A stretch of 64,000 nucleotides of DNA from contig NZ_QYUK01000011.1 in the NCBI RefSeq assembly GCF_003590945.1, forward strand, positions 1,268,001 through 1,332,000, in the 5' to 3' direction. The translations under genes and the position numbers were made by a program. The notes under the pieces were generated by a model, which saw only the letters and a list, made by a program, of their open reading frames with translations, made no database searches and was not told the origin of the DNA. Position 1 is the first letter of the stretch; every line of letters starts with the position of its first letter. Source of the DNA: Oleomonas cavernae. Its GTDB lineage: Bacteria > Pseudomonadota > Alphaproteobacteria > Zavarziniales > Zavarziniaceae. Of this stretch, positions 1 through 11,304 are shown one piece after another.

Positions 1-718
1 GGGCCACCATCTCGTCGGACATGCGCGACGAACCGGTCTGGAACATCGGCTTGCCCTCGGCATCGACCAGTTGGATCCGCATGCCCTCCGGGGTGATGTC
101 GATCAGCACCTGTTTTGCCGCCTCGCGCAGTTCGGGCGATGCCTGCAGCGCCTGGCGCAGGCTTTCGGCCGTCGCGCTGAAGCGCTGCTGTTCGGCGCGC
201 GCCTGGGCGTTGGTCTGGGCGATCGTTTCGGCCGATTGCGGGCTTGGCGGCGCGGCGCTGGCAGCGCCGGGGATCGGTGCTGCGATCGCCGAACTCATGA
301 GCCCGCCGTTGGCGGACTGGGTGCTGTCGGCGGGGCCGTTCTGGGCCAGGCCGCTCAAGGGCAGGGGCTGGTCGGTTTCCTCCTGGTCGGTCGTCTCGCT
401 GTCGGGTTCGATCTGGGTGACGAGGCCGGTGGGGCTGCCGCCGTCGTTGCGGTTGCTGTCCTGCGTGATGGTCTGGCCACCCAGCACGCCGCCGGCGCCC
501 GAGGTGGTTTCGCTGACGCTGACCGGGTCGAAATAGTCGGCGATGCCCTGCTTCTGCGCTTCCGAGGTGGCGTTCAGCAGCCATAGCAGCAGGAAGAAGG
601 CCATCATCGCGGTCACGAAGTCGGCATAGGCGACCTTCCAGGCACCGCCGTGGTGGCCGCCCTCGACCTTCTTGACCCGTTTGATGATGATCGGACGGAG
701 ATCGTTCTGGCCAGCCAT
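1..718 (-). CDS. motB: Flagellar motor stator protein MotB (3' part outside window)
   Basis: MotB anchors the MotA/MotB proton-channel stator to peptidoglycan. Reading the minus strand from the ATG at 718 gives MAGQNDLRPI, then a basic stretch (IIIKRVKKVE) and the conserved WKVAYADFVTAMMAFFLLLW segment. That segment is the single MotB transmembrane helix and contains the proton-binding Asp in YADF. A long Ser/Thr/Pro-rich linker follows, and then the start of the OmpA-like peptidoglycan domain (VLIDITPEGMRIQLVD). The frame runs off the left edge, so the C-terminus is missing. It starts 5 bp after the motA stop, the standard motAB arrangement. Confidence 0.93.
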   Translation of the reverse strand, partial: MAGQNDLRPIIIKRVKKVEGGHHGGAWKVAYADFVTAMMAFFLLLWLLNATSEAQKQGIADYFDPVSVSETTSGAGGVLGGQTITQDSNRNDGGSPTGLVTQIEPDSETTDQEETDQPLPLSGLAQNGPADSTQSANGGLMSSAIAAPIPGAASAAPPSPQSAETIAQTNAQARAEQQRFSATAESLRQALQASPELREAAKQVLIDITPEGMRIQLVDAEGKPMFQTGSSRMSDEMVA

Positions 719-723
719 GGCGG

Positions 724-1583
724 TTACACCGGCTGCAGCTTCTGGGTCGATTCCTCGACCTCGTAGAAGGTCGGGCGAACGTGGCTTTGCAGGGCCTTGC
801 GGGCGAATTCGATCGAGACCGCGGGGGATAGCCTTGGAGGTGGGCGAGCAGGCCGGCCTTGATGCAGTGGAGGTAGCGCATCTCGGACTCGTGGGTCGAC
901 TTGATCGAGTTGGCGATGGGGGCGATGAAGCCGTAGGAGGTCCAGACGCCGACGAAGGTGCCGACCAGGGCGCCGCCGATCAGGTGGCCCAGCACCTCGG
1001 GCGGCTCGGTGATCGAGCCCATAGTGTGGATGACGCCCAGCACCGCGGCGACGATGCCCAGGGCCGGCATGCCGTCGGCCATGTTCTGGATCGCGTGGCT
1101 GACCTGGTGTTCCTCCTGGGCGTGGGTATCCAGTTCCTCGTCGATCAGCGCTTCCATTTCGTGACTGTTCTCGGTGCCCAGCGTCATCAGGCGCAGGTAG
1201 TCGCACAGGAAGGTCATCGCATGATGATCCTTGGCGAAGATCGGGAACTGGTTGAACAGGGCGCTGTCGTGCGGGTTCTCGACATGCTGCTCCAGCGCCA
1301 GCATGCCCTTGGTCTTGGCCAGCTTGAAGACCGAGTAGAGCAGGGACAACAGTTCGAGGAAGGCTTCCTTCTTGTAGCGCGGGCCCTTCATCGCCGAGGC
1401 CACGGCACCGCCGGTCTTCTTCAGCACGGTGATCGGGTTGCCGATAATGTAGGCGCCGCCCGCCGCCCCGAAGATGATCAGGAATTCATAGGGCTGCCAC
1501 AAGACCTCGACATGCCCGCCGGCCAGGACATAGCCGCCGATGACACAGCCGAGCACGACGACGAATCCGACAATCAGCAGCAT
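724..1583 (-). CDS. motA: Flagellar motor stator protein MotA (apparent frameshift)
   Basis: MotA is the four-helix proton-channel subunit of the flagellar stator. The translation begins MLLIVGFVVVLGCVIGGYVLAGGH, typical of long-form MotA. It continues through the cytoplasmic loop (SLLYSVFKLAKTKGMLALE) and the helix 3-4 region (DGMPALGIVAAVLGVIHTMG, then GTFVGVWTSYGFIAPIANSI). The C-terminal SIEFARKALQSHVRP-type motif is present, but in another frame. The shift falls in the run of five G at 823-827, where one extra G restores GYPPAVSIEFARKAL. The repaired protein has normal length. A sequencing deletion is much more likely than a pseudogene, because motB directly downstream is intact as far as it can be seen. 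Confidence 0.9.
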
Positions 1584-1687
1584 GGGGTGACCAGGATTTC
1601 CAGGGCGACGAATACCTTGAGACTTTGCCCCCTGGTGGTTAACAAGCGCTTATCCCGGCGCGTGATCATAGGGTTGCATACCGCGCA

Positions 1688-1706
1688 GATACTGATAATC
1701 ATTCGC
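1688..1706. promoter_or_regulatory. Fur box upstream of the iron ABC genes
   Basis: GATACTGATAATCATTCGC matches the 19-bp Fur consensus GATAATGATAATCATTATC at 16 of 19 positions. It lies 44-62 bp before the proposed start of the iron-type permease and in the gap divergent from motA. Iron-dependent repression of the ABC genes is the obvious reading. I see no convincing -35/-10 pair nearby. Confidence 0.7.
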
Positions 1707-1749
1707 GCTCCCGACACCCCCGGCTGCGTCTCATCAGGACTTGGTTCCC

Positions 1750-3446
1750 TTGGCCCTTTCGGATCTCCGCCCGTCGGCGGGCTTTCCCTGGTCGCGCAAC
1801 CGCCGGCCGTTCAACGGCTGGGCGCTGCTGGCCTGGGCTGTTGCGATCCTGTTCGCGCTGCCGGTGATAACCGTCGCCTCGGCCGCGCTGACCCCGGCCG
1901 GCGAGATGTGGCTGCACCTGAGCGAAACCGTGCTGCCGCGCTACATTACCAACAGCCTTCTGCTGATGGCCGGCGTCGGCGTCGGCACCGCAGTGATCGG
2001 GGCCGGGACCGCCTGGCTGGTTACCATGTGCAGCTTTCCCGGGCGTCGGCTGTTCGAATGGGCCCTTTTCCTGCCCATGGCGGTGCCGGCCTATGTCCTC
2101 GCCTATACCTACACCGGCCTGTTCGACGTGGCGGGGCCGGTGCAGGAGACGCTGCGCGACCTGACCGGCTGGGCGGTGCGCGACTATTGGTTCCCCGAGA
2201 TCCGCTCGCTGCCGGGTGCCGTCGCGATGATGGTGCTGGTGCTTTATCCTTATGTCTATCTGGTGACGCGGGCGGCTTTCCTTGAACAATCGGTCTGTGT
2301 GCTGGAGATCGGCCGCACCCTGGGCTGCTCGCCCTGGGGGCGTTCTGGCGCTTGGGGCTGCCGCTGGCCCGCCCGGCCCTGGTGACCGGCGTCACATTGT
2401 CGCTGATGGAGGCCCTGGGCGATTTCGGTACCGTGCAATACTTCGCCGTCGACACCTTTTCGGCCGGCATTTTCCGCACCTGGCTGGGCCTGGGCGATCC
2501 CATTTCGGCCATGCATCTTTCGGCGATGCTGCTGCTGGCCATCGCCGTCTTGATGGTGGGCGAGCGCTATGCCCGGGGTGCTGCGCGCTTCCATCACACC
2601 TCCACCCGCTATCGGCCTTTGCCCAGCCTGGCCCTGCACGGCCTGGGCGCCTTCGGGGCCGCGGTGGCCTGTGCCCTGCCGATTCTGCTGGGTTTCGTCC
2701 TGCCGGCCCTGGCCCTGGGGATCTGGGCGCTGGGCGAAGGCGGGATGGGCCTGGCCCAATTCTTCACCTATGCCCGCAATACCTTGACGGTGGCGGCGCC
2801 GACCGCCGTTCTCGCGGTCGCGCTGGCCGTGCTGCTGGGCTATGGGCGCCGCTTAGGGATGGGGCCGGCCGGCCGCTTCGCCATCCGGGTCGCCGCCCTG
2901 GGCTACGCCATTCCGGGGGCGGTGATCGCCGTCGGGGTGCTGGTGCCGGTGGCAGCCTTCGACAACGCGGTCGACGCCTGGATGCGGGCCAATGTCGGCC
3001 TTTCCACCGGCCTGCTGCTGACGGGCTCGCTGACCGCGCTGATCTTTGCCTATCTGGTGCGCATCCTGGCGGTGGCGTTCAACACGATCGAGGCCGGCCT
3101 GGACAAGGTTACCCCCAACATGGACGCCGCCGCGCGCAGCTTAGGGAGGAGCCCGCTGGACACGCTGCACCGGGTGCATCTGCCGATGATGCGCGCCAGC
3201 CTGACGACGGCCGGGCTGCTGGTCTTCGTCGAGGTCATGAAGGAATTGCCGGCGACCTTGATGATGCGCCCCTTCAACTTCGACACGCTGTCGGTAAAGG
3301 CCTATGAACTGGCCAGCGATGAACGACTGTCGGAAGCGGCCCTGCCGGCGCTGGCGATCGTTCTCGTCGGCGTCCTGCCGGTAATCTTGATGAGTCGCGC
3401 CATCGCCCGTTCCAGGCCTGGATCGGGTGCCGTGGCCGGGGAATAG
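1750..3446 (+). CDS. Iron(III)-type ABC transporter permease, FbpB family (apparent frameshift)
   Basis: This is a large two-domain inner-membrane permease of the ferric-iron (FbpB/SfuB) type, about 565 residues once repaired. The first half ([15 protein letters not shown], then [26 protein letters not shown] and [17 protein letters not shown]) and the second half ([23 protein letters not shown], then [17 protein letters not shown]) are the duplicated permease domains. Each carries an EAA-type loop; the second reads [24 protein letters not shown]. The frame breaks at the G5 run 2336-2340; one extra G restores [20 protein letters not shown]. No ATG is available after an in-frame stop at 1693. 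TTG 1750, with AGGA 10 bp upstream, is preferred over TTG 1741. No binding-protein gene adjoins it. Confidence 0.82.
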
Positions 3447-3447
3447 C

Positions 3448-4503
<1,056 letters not shown>

Positions 4504-4608
4504 GCACTATCGCGGAGCGGGCACCGCAGATCTGCGCGTTGCCTGCTGCGCACCCTTGGGGCAATATCCGGCCGCGTTGAGGCCGAGCATTAAAAAGGAG
4601 TATCGGCG

Positions 4609-4845
4609 ATGGGTGCGATGAGCATGTGGCACTGGCTGATCGTCATCGCCTTGGTCGTCCTTCTGTTTGGCGGCCGTGGCAAGATTTCTGAACTGATGGG
4701 CGATGTCGCCAAGGGCGTGAAGAGTTTCAGGAAAGGCATGGCCGACGAGCCGACCCCGCCTGCTCCCGCGGCCGAGACCGCGCGCCCGGCGACGATCGAC
4801 AACCATGCCGAACCGGTGAAAAGCCAGGATCCCCAGAAGGTCTGA
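4609..4845 (+). CDS. tatA: Sec-independent protein translocase subunit TatA
   Basis: TatA forms the oligomeric pore of the twin-arginine translocase for folded proteins. The 78-residue product has an N-terminal transmembrane helix ([16 protein letters not shown]), a hinge ([23 protein letters not shown]) forming the amphipathic helix, and a disordered Pro/Ala-rich tail. The usual phenylalanine-glycine hinge is present as LLFGGRGK. The start at 4609 follows AAAAAGGAG at a spacing of 8. It is first in tatABC and is separated from the iron ABC genes by about 100 bp. Confidence 0.95.
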   Translation: MGAMSMWHWLIVIALVVLLFGGRGKISELMGDVAKGVKSFRKGMADEPTPPAPAAETARPATIDNHAEPVKSQDPQKV

Positions 4846-4912
4846 GCCCAAACAGGTTCAGCGTCCTTAGCATTTTACCTTGCGGGGCAATGGCCCCGCT
4901 GGAGACCGGCGC

Positions 4913-5347
4913 ATGTTCGATCTCGCGTGGTCCGAGATCCTTCTCGTAGGCATTGTGGCGCTTTTGGTCGTTGGTCCCAAAGAGCTTCCCGATCTGTTGC
5001 GCACGGTTGGCCGCTGGGTCAGGCGGGCGCGGGGGATGGCGTCCAATTTCCAGTCCACCTTCGACCAGATGATGCGCGACGAGGAAATGGCCAAGGCCAA
5101 GGCCGACATGGAACGGGCCTTCTCGGGTTCGCCGGCGCTGCCGCAGATCGAGAAGCCGCCGGTGACGCCGGAGCCGGCCCTGGGCGACAAGGCCGAAGTC
5201 GCCGAGGCGTTGCCGGCCGAGGAGTTGCCTTTGCCGGAGGCCAACTCGCCGGAAATCAAGGCGCCGGAATCACCCTGGCCTGAAGCGAATTCGCCCGATC
5301 CGGAGACGCCGAAAGCGTCGGCTGGTTCGACCGGGGCAGGGGTCTGA
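4913..5347 (+). CDS. tatB: Sec-independent protein translocase subunit TatB
   Basis: TatB forms the signal-peptide receptor complex with TatC. The ATG at 4913 gives [30 protein letters not shown], the classic TatB transmembrane helix, hinge with Glu, and PKELP motif. An amphipathic helix ([28 protein letters not shown]) and a long Pro/Glu/Ala-rich tail follow. An upstream in-frame ATG-less extension is possible, but GGAGA sits 8 bases before 4913, and the family starts at MFD. Its stop is one base from the tatC ATG, implying coupled translation. Confidence 0.95.
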   Translation: MFDLAWSEILLVGIVALLVVGPKELPDLLRTVGRWVRRARGMASNFQSTFDQMMRDEEMAKAKADMERAFSGSPALPQIEKPPVTPEPALGDKAEVAEALPAEELPLPEANSPEIKAPESPWPEANSPDPETPKASAGSTGAGV

Positions 5348-5348
5348 C

Positions 5349-6182
5349 ATGGCGACGAAGACCGAGACCGACGAAGCCGAGATCGAATCGAGCCGCGCCC
5401 CCCTGATCGAGCACCTGACCGAGTTGCGGCGGCGGCTGTTCTACTGCATCGGCGCGCTGATCGTGGCGATGGTCGGCTGCTACCTGATCTCGGACGAGAT
5501 CTATGCCTTCCTGACCAAGCCGCTGTTCGATGCCATGGGGCCGGAAGCGGCCAGCCGGCGGATGATCTATACCGACCTGACCGAAGCCTTCTTCACCTAC
5601 ATGAAGCTGGCGTTCTTCGGCGGGGCCTTCATCTCGTTCCCGATCATTGCCTCGCAGATCTACATGTTCGTGGCGCCGGGGCTCTATAAGAACGAGCGGC
5701 ATGCCTTCCTGCCGTTCCTGGTCGCCACGCCGATCCTGTTCCTGCTGGGCGCGGCGCTGCTCTACTACCTCATCTTCCCGCTGGCCTGGCATTTCTTCCT
5801 GGGGTTCGAGGCGCCGGGCGGCGGCGGCACCCTGCCGATCCAACTGGAGGCCAAGGTCAGCGAGTATCTGAGCCTGGTCATGGCCCTGATCTTCGCCTTC
5901 GGCTTGAGCTTCCAGATGCCGGTGGTGCTCACCCTGCTGGGGCGGATCGGCGTGCTCAGTGCCAAGACCCTGTCAGCCAAGCGGCGCTATGCCATCGTCG
6001 GCGTCTTCGCCTTTGCCGCGATCGTCACCCCGCCCGACATCATCAGCCAGGTCAGCCTAGCCCTGCCGATGCTGCTGCTGTACGAAATCTCGATCCTGGC
6101 GATCAAGATGATGGAGCGCCAGCGCGCCAAGGCGACCGAGGAAGACGACGAGGAAGAGGGCGAGAGCACGCCGGCGGCGTGA
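5349..6182 (+). CDS. tatC: Sec-independent protein translocase subunit TatC
   Basis: TatC is the polytopic core receptor for twin-arginine signal peptides. The 277-residue product begins with the conserved cytoplasmic motif [18 protein letters not shown]. It has six hydrophobic segments and the periplasmic [17 protein letters not shown] region with the conserved Glu. The end is a charged tail rich in Glu/Asp. Length and topology are normal. In this window the BMP binding protein at 17.9-19.0 kb has a twin-arginine signal and is a likely client. Confidence 0.96.
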   Translation: MATKTETDEAEIESSRAPLIEHLTELRRRLFYCIGALIVAMVGCYLISDEIYAFLTKPLFDAMGPEAASRRMIYTDLTEAFFTYMKLAFFGGAFISFPIIASQIYMFVAPGLYKNERHAFLPFLVATPILFLLGAALLYYLIFPLAWHFFLGFEAPGGGGTLPIQLEAKVSEYLSLVMALIFAFGLSFQMPVVLTLLGRIGVLSAKTLSAKRRYAIVGVFAFAAIVTPPDIISQVSLALPMLLLYEISILAIKMMERQRAKATEEDDEEEGESTPAA

Positions 6183-6254
6183 CTTCGCTGGACGGACGGT
6201 GACCGGGTTCCCTATAAGAACGGGGCCCGCACCGTCTCCCGAGTCACGATTTCC

Positions 6255-7522
6255 ATGCACGACCTGAAATTGATCCGCGACGATCCCGCCGCCTTCGATG
6301 CGAGACTTGAACGGCGCGGATTTGCCCCGTCGGCCGACGGCGTCATCGCCCTCGACCAGCAGCGCCGCGCCCTGCAAACCAGGTTGCAGGAGATGCAGGC
6401 GCGCCGTAACGACGCCTCGCGCGAGATCGGCCAGGTCAAGTCCAAGGGTGGCGATGCCGCCACCCTGATGGAGGAGGTCGCCGGCCTCAAAGGCGCGATC
6501 CAGGCCGGCGAGGAAGAAGACCGCAAGCTGGCCGGCGAGATCGAGGCCCTGCTGGCGACCCTGCCCAACCTGCCCGACCCGGCGGTGCCGCCGGGCGGCG
6601 AGGAAGCCAATACCGAGATCCGCCGCTGGGGCACGCCGACGAAGACCGAGGGGGCCGCTCACTACGAGTTGGGCGAAGGCCTGGGCCTGATGGATTTCGA
6701 GGCGGCGGCCCGCATGTCGGGTGCCCGCTTCGTCGTGCTGAAAGGCGCCCTGGCCCGGCTCGAGCGGGCGCTGGGCGCCTTCATGCTGGACCTCCATACG
6801 AGCGAATTCGGTTACACCGAGGTGGCGCCACCGGTCCTGGTGCGCGACGACGCGGTCTATGGCACCGGGCAATTGCCCAAATTCGCCGAGGACCTGTTCC
6901 GCACCACCAACGGCTTCTGGCTGGTACCCACCGCCGAGGTGCCGCTGACCAACCTGGTACGCGAGCAGATCCTGGACGAGGCCCAACTGCCGCTGCGCTT
7001 CACCGCGCTGACCCCGTGCTTCCGCTCGGAAGCGGGCTCGGCCGGGCGCGATACCCGCGGCATGATCCGCCAGCACCAGTTCTCGAAGGTGGAACTGGTC
7101 TCGATCGCCACGCCCGAGCAGTCGGCGGCCGAGCACGAGCGCATGACCAATTGCGCCGAGGAAGTGCTGAAGCGCCTGAACCTGCCCTACCGCGTGCTGC
7201 TGCTGGCGGCCGGCGACATGGGCTTCGGCGCCACCAAGACCTACGACATCGAGGTCTGGCTGCCGGGGCAGAAGACCTACCGGGAAATTTCGTCGTGCTC
7301 GAACTGCGGCGATTTCCAGGCCCGCCGCATGCAGACCCGCGCCCGCCTCGGCAATGCCAAGGGAACCCGCCCCGTCCACACCCTGAACGGCTCGGGCCTC
7401 GCCGTCGGCCGGACCCTGGTCGCCGTGCTCGAGAACTATGCCCGCGACGATGGCACGATCGAGGTGCCTTTGGTGCTGCGGCCCTATATGGGCGGCCTGG
7501 AAGTGATTGCCCCCATGGCTGA
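6255..7522 (+). CDS. serS: Serine--tRNA ligase (reads in frame into surE; likely one-base error)
   Basis: SerS charges tRNA-Ser and tRNA-Sec. The N-terminal coiled-coil arm ([18 protein letters not shown], then [25 protein letters not shown]) is followed by the class II core. Motif 2 is [21 protein letters not shown] and motif 3 is [14 protein letters not shown]. The protein should end near [12 protein letters not shown]. As printed, the frame continues through the surE ATG with no stop. One more C in the C5 run at 7510-7514 would give VIAPHG followed by TGA at 7520-7522, overlapping the surE start. That is the normal arrangement, so the apparent SerS-SurE fusion is probably an artefact. About 422 residues when repaired. 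Confidence 0.93.
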
Positions 7523-8315
7523 GACCGACGACAAGCCGCTGCGCATCCTGGTCACCAACGACGACGGCATCCATGCCCCCGGCCTGAAGATCCTGACCCA
7601 GATCGCCAAGGCCTTGAGCGGCGATGTCTGGGTCGTGGCGCCGGAGACCGAGCAATCGGGTGCGTCGCATTCGCTGACCCTGACCAAGCCCCTGCGCATC
7701 CGCAAGGTCGGCCCCAGGCGCTTCGCGGTCGAGGGCACGCCGACCGACTGCGTCATGCTGGCGCTCGAGACGATCATCAAGGGCCGCAAGCCCGACCTGG
7801 TGCTGTCGGGCGTCAACCGCGGCGCCAACATGGGCGAGGATGTAACCTATTCCGGCACGATCGCTGCCGCGATGGAGGGCACCTTCCTGGGCGTGCCGTC
7901 GATCGCGCTGAGCCAGTCCATGGGCTTCGACCGGTCGCAGCCGGTGCAATGGCCCTGCGCTGCCACCCATGGGCCGGCGGTGGTGCGCCGCCTGCTCGAA
8001 ACCGGCTGGCCCGACGACGTGCTGATCAACGTGAATTTTCCCAACTGCGCGCCCGAAGCGGTGAGCGGCATTCGCGTCACCCACCAGGGGCGGCGCGGGG
8101 CGGCCAGCCTGTCGATCGACGAGCGCGTCGATGCCCGCGGCAATGCCTATTACTGGCTGGGCTATCGTCGCAACCCGGGCCCGGTCGAGCCCGATTCCGA
8201 CATCGAGGCGGTCTACGCCGGCGCGATTTCCGTGACCGCCCTGCACATGAACCTCACCCATTACGACACCCAGGCCAGCCTGCGTCATGCCTTTGCGCAG
8301 AAGCCGGTCACCTGA
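7515..8315 (+). CDS. surE: 5'/3'-nucleotidase SurE
   Basis: SurE is a metal-dependent nucleoside 5'/3'-monophosphate phosphatase linked to stationary-phase survival. From the ATG at 7515 the product (266 aa) has [16 protein letters not shown] with the two metal-binding Asp. It also has the SGASHSLT segment, and [25 protein letters not shown] with the metal-binding Asn. It is followed after 3 bp by pcm, the standard surE-pcm-nlpD order. As printed it is in frame with serS upstream, which I regard as an assembly error. Confidence 0.94.
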   Translation: MAETDDKPLRILVTNDDGIHAPGLKILTQIAKALSGDVWVVAPETEQSGASHSLTLTKPLRIRKVGPRRFAVEGTPTDCVMLALETIIKGRKPDLVLSGVNRGANMGEDVTYSGTIAAAMEGTFLGVPSIALSQSMGFDRSQPVQWPCAATHGPAVVRRLLETGWPDDVLINVNFPNCAPEAVSGIRVTHQGRRGAASLSIDERVDARGNAYYWLGYRRNPGPVEPDSDIEAVYAGAISVTALHMNLTHYDTQASLRHAFAQKPVT

Positions 8316-8318
8316 CCC

Positions 8319-8960
8319 ATGGGCAGCGACACCGAGAAGGCGCAACTGATCCTGTCCCTGCGGCAGCAGGGGATCACGGACATGCGCATTCTCAACGCCA
8401 TCGAGGCGATCCCGCGCGAGCGCTTCGTGCCGCCCGCCCTGGCCCACAAGGCCTATGAGGATACGGCGCTGCCGATCGCCGGCGGGCAGACCATCAGCCA
8501 GCCCTTCATCGTCGCCTACATGACCCAGGCGCTGGATGTCGGCCCGCGTCACAAGGTGCTGGAGATCGGCACCGGTTCCGGTTACCAGGCCGCCGTGCTG
8601 TGCAAGCTGTGCCGCCGGGTCTACACGGTGGAACGCCGCCGTGCCTTGATGCGCGAGGCCGAGCAGCGCCTCCACGACCTGCGGCTGCACAATGTCGTCA
8701 CCAGGCTGGGCGACGGGGCCAAGGGCTGGCCCGAACAGGCGCCGTTCGAGCGCATCATGGTCACGGCCGCCGCCGCGGAAGTACCGTTGTCGCTGGTCGA
8801 GCAACTGGCCGACGGCGGCATCATGGTGCTGCCGGTCGGGCCGGTGCACGGCAACCAGGAAATCTGGCGGGTGCGCCGGGAAGGCGCGGACGCGGTCTAT
8901 GAAAAATTGATGCCGGTGCGTTTCGTGCCTCTTGTGGCCGGCATCTTGCGCGACGATTGA
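8319..8960 (+). CDS. pcm: Protein-L-isoaspartate O-methyltransferase
   Basis: Pcm uses S-adenosylmethionine to methylate isoaspartyl residues, starting repair of damaged proteins. The 213-residue product has the family start (GITDMRILNAIEAIPRERFV), the substrate loop GGQTISQPFIVAYMTQAL and the SAM-binding motif VLEIGTGSGYQAAVL. It ends with LMPVRFVPLV, a conserved C-terminal signature. It starts 3 bp after surE and precedes the nlpD-type gene, so all three are probably cotranscribed. Confidence 0.95.
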   Translation: MGSDTEKAQLILSLRQQGITDMRILNAIEAIPRERFVPPALAHKAYEDTALPIAGGQTISQPFIVAYMTQALDVGPRHKVLEIGTGSGYQAAVLCKLCRRVYTVERRRALMREAEQRLHDLRLHNVVTRLGDGAKGWPEQAPFERIMVTAAAAEVPLSLVEQLADGGIMVLPVGPVHGNQEIWRVRREGADAVYEKLMPVRFVPLVAGILRDD

Positions 8961-8991
8961 CGGACCGGGGCGGGGCTCGGAAACTGACGCC

Positions 8992-10253
8992 ATGGCACTC
9001 TCGACTGCCCCCGCCTTGATTCGCACGACAGCCGCGCTGGCGCTTGCCCTATTGGCCGGCTGCGGCGGGCGTGAGGAATTGGCGCCGGTCGAGTATCTCG
9101 GCGGCGGCGGCGGTGCGGTCTCCAGCGGTGGCGGGGTCACCAGTGACGGGGAGGGGCCCGCGGTCGAGGCCGCCCCCCTGGCCCCGGTCGATCGCGGCGG
9201 CATCACGGCCACGCCTTTGTCGGAACCGGGCGCGGCGCCGGCCCCTGCGCTGGCGGCCCCACGGCCATCACCCCGGCACCGGGCGCGCCGGCAGCGGCCG
9301 GGGAAACCGTGGTCGCCCCCGGCGAGACCTTGAGCGCCGTGTCGAGGCGGACAGGCGTGCCACTGCGCGACCTGATCCAGCTCAACGGCCTGACCGCGCC
9401 CTTCACCTTGCAGCCGGGACAGAAGCTGCGCCTGCCGCAGGCCCAGTTCCACACCGTGGCGCCCGGCGACACCGTCTACAATATTTCCAAGCGCTACGGC
9501 GTCGATCAGGCCAGCCTGATGACGGAAAACGGCATCGCGCCGCCCTATACGATCAAGCTGGGCCAGACCCTGCGCATCCCCGGCCGGGTCGAGCCGGTGC
9601 CCGCCGCGGCCCCGGCCGTCGCCGAAGTGCCGCCGGCGGCCGAGCCGGTTACCGCGACCCCCGTGGCCGATGTCGCCCCGCCGATCGAAATCATCGAACC
9701 CGATCCCGACAGCCTGCCGCCGCCCCGCACCATGGCCGCTGCCCCGATCCCGGTGCCGCAGCCCGGGCGCAAGCCCTCGGCACCGGCCGGTGGCATCGTC
9801 ACCCCGGGCGCCACCACGGCCGCGGTGACGCCGCCGCCGGCACCGGCGCCGGCGAGTACCGCCCGCTTTGCCTGGCCGGTGGTCGGCGACGTGATTTCAG
9901 GCTTCGGGCCCAAGGCCGGCGGACAGCACAACGACGGCATCAATATCCAGGTCGCGGCCGGCACCACGGTGCGCGCGGCCGATGCCGGCACCGTCGCCTA
10001 TGCCGGCAACGAGATCCGCGGTTATGGCAACCTGGTGCTGATCCGCCATGCCAACGGCTGGATGACGGCCTATGCCCACAACGAGCAGATGCTGGTGAAA
10101 CAAGGCGACAAGGTCGCCCGGGGCCAGGCGATCGCCCGGGTGGGGCACACCGGCAATGTCACCGTGCCGCAACTCCACTTCGAGATCCGCCGCAACGGCA
10201 CGCCGATCGATCCGACGAAATACATGGAAGGCAGCGCCTCGGCCAGCGGCTAG
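8992..10253 (+). CDS. nlpD: NlpD-type LysM/M23 lipoprotein, degenerate LytM factor (apparent frameshift)
   Basis: This is an envelope lipoprotein probably activating cell-wall amidases during division. ATG 8992 gives a signal peptide ending in the lipobox LLAGC (Cys24). Two LysM repeats follow (TLSAVSRRTGVPLRDLIQLN and DTVYNISKRYGVDQASLMTE), then a Pro/Ala linker and a C-terminal M23 domain. The M23 zinc motifs are degenerate: the HxGxD site reads HNDGIN and the HxH site reads QLHFE. This resembles non-catalytic NlpD/EnvC-type LytM proteins. The frame breaks in the C4 run 9257-9260; one extra C restores the linker. It ends the surE-pcm-nlpD set. Confidence 0.87.
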
Positions 10254-10283
10254 ATCAGTTTTCCGAAAAGCTGAAACACTGTA

Positions 10284-10378
10284 CGTCATCCCCGCGAAGG
10301 CGGGGATCCACAGCTGTGACAGGCCGGGTCCGCTCCAGTATGCCCCGGCGGTGGATCCCCGCCTTCGCGGGGATGACG
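10284..10378. repeat. 95-bp palindromic element with 28-bp perfect arms
   Basis: The arms at 10284-10311 and 10351-10378 are perfect inverted repeats around a 39-bp loop. Each arm is itself a hairpin (ATCCCCGC-GAAG-GCGGGGAT). It belongs to the same broad family as the elements near 24.5, 48.9 and 60.5 kb and sits between nlpD and the LysR gene. It may act as a bidirectional terminator or be a MITE/REP-like element. Confidence 0.9.
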
Positions 10379-10403
10379 CGTTTCCATTCGACGGAAAAGC
10401 ATT

Positions 10404-11264
10404 CTAGGCGGCCTGCACGGTTTCCAGAAACGCCTCGAAGGCGGCGGAGTGGTAGCCGCGGCGGCGGATCAGCATGGTGTCGACCGTGGCCAGCGGATGG
10501 GTGCACAGGTCCAGCACGGGGCGGTGGAGGTCCAGCACCGACCGGGGCACGACGCCGATGCTGCTGCCCGCCGCCACGCAGGCCAGAATGGCGTGGTAGG
10601 AGCCCAGTTCCAGCAGCTTCAACGGCTTCTCCCGCCCGATTGCCAGCCAATCCTCGGCCAGCCGGCGATAGGCGCAGCCCTGCTCGAAGGCCGCCAGGGT
10701 GTCGACACGCAAGTCGGCGGGGCTGGCGATGGCCGGGTGATGGCCGGGCAGAACCAGCAGCAATTCCTCGGTAAAGACCCGCACCGCCTCGAATTCGGCC
10801 GGCAGGCCGTCCATCCAGGGCGGCTGGGTGATGAAGGCGCAGTCCAGCTCATGGCCCAGTACCCGCTCGATCAGGATCTGGGTCGATCCGGTGGCCAGGG
10901 TCACGTCGACCGCCGGCCATCGGCTGTGAAAGCGGGCGAGGGGGACGGGCAGGCGGCTGGCGGCCGTGCTTTCCATGGTGCCGATGCGCAGGCGCCCGCC
11001 GGGCTTGCCCGGGCTGATCGCCTGGCGGGCCTCTTCGGCCAGGGATAGCAGGCGGTTGGCATAGGCCAGCAGGGTCTGGCCTTCCGGTGTCAAGGTCATG
11101 CGCTTGCCGTCGCGCAGGAACAGGGGCGCCCCCAGCTCATCCTCGAGCTGGCGCACCCGGGTGGTGACGTTCGATTGCGCCCGCTGCAACAGGTCGGCCG
11201 CTCGCGTCACGCTGCGCAGCTCTGCCACCGTTTTGAAGATTTCCAGCACCGCCAGATCCAACAT
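10404..11264 (-). CDS. LysR-family transcriptional regulator
   Basis: The 286-residue protein starts MLDLAVLEIFKTVAELRSVT, followed by the winged helix-turn-helix (AADLLQRAQSNVTTRVRQLEDELG, then LFLRDGKRMTLTPEGQTLLAYA). The remainder is the periplasmic-binding-like effector domain (GRLRIGTMESTAASRLPVPL). I chose the ATG at 11264 rather than 11336 because the family begins a few residues before the first helix, and the upstream part is hydrophobic leader-like sequence. It is divergent from an MFS transporter and a nitronate monooxygenase, the likely targets. Confidence 0.88.
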   Translation of the reverse strand: MLDLAVLEIFKTVAELRSVTRAADLLQRAQSNVTTRVRQLEDELGAPLFLRDGKRMTLTPEGQTLLAYANRLLSLAEEARQAISPGKPGGRLRIGTMESTAASRLPVPLARFHSRWPAVDVTLATGSTQILIERVLGHELDCAFITQPPWMDGLPAEFEAVRVFTEELLLVLPGHHPAIASPADLRVDTLAAFEQGCAYRRLAEDWLAIGREKPLKLLELGSYHAILACVAAGSSIGVVPRSVLDLHRPVLDLCTHPLATVDTMLIRRRGYHSAAFEAFLETVQAA

Positions 11265-11304
11265 CGGCTCCCCGACAAGGCCTCCATGCAAAAAATGATC
11301 TTCT

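Noticed and set aside
71-586. Plus-strand open frames opposite motB.
   Set aside because: Antisense to MotB, no recognisable protein features.
6057-9452. A very long minus-strand open frame (over 1100 codons) across serS, surE and pcm.
   Set aside because: It is antisense to well-identified genes, is rich in Arg, Gln and His as expected from a high-GC shadow, and has no domain.
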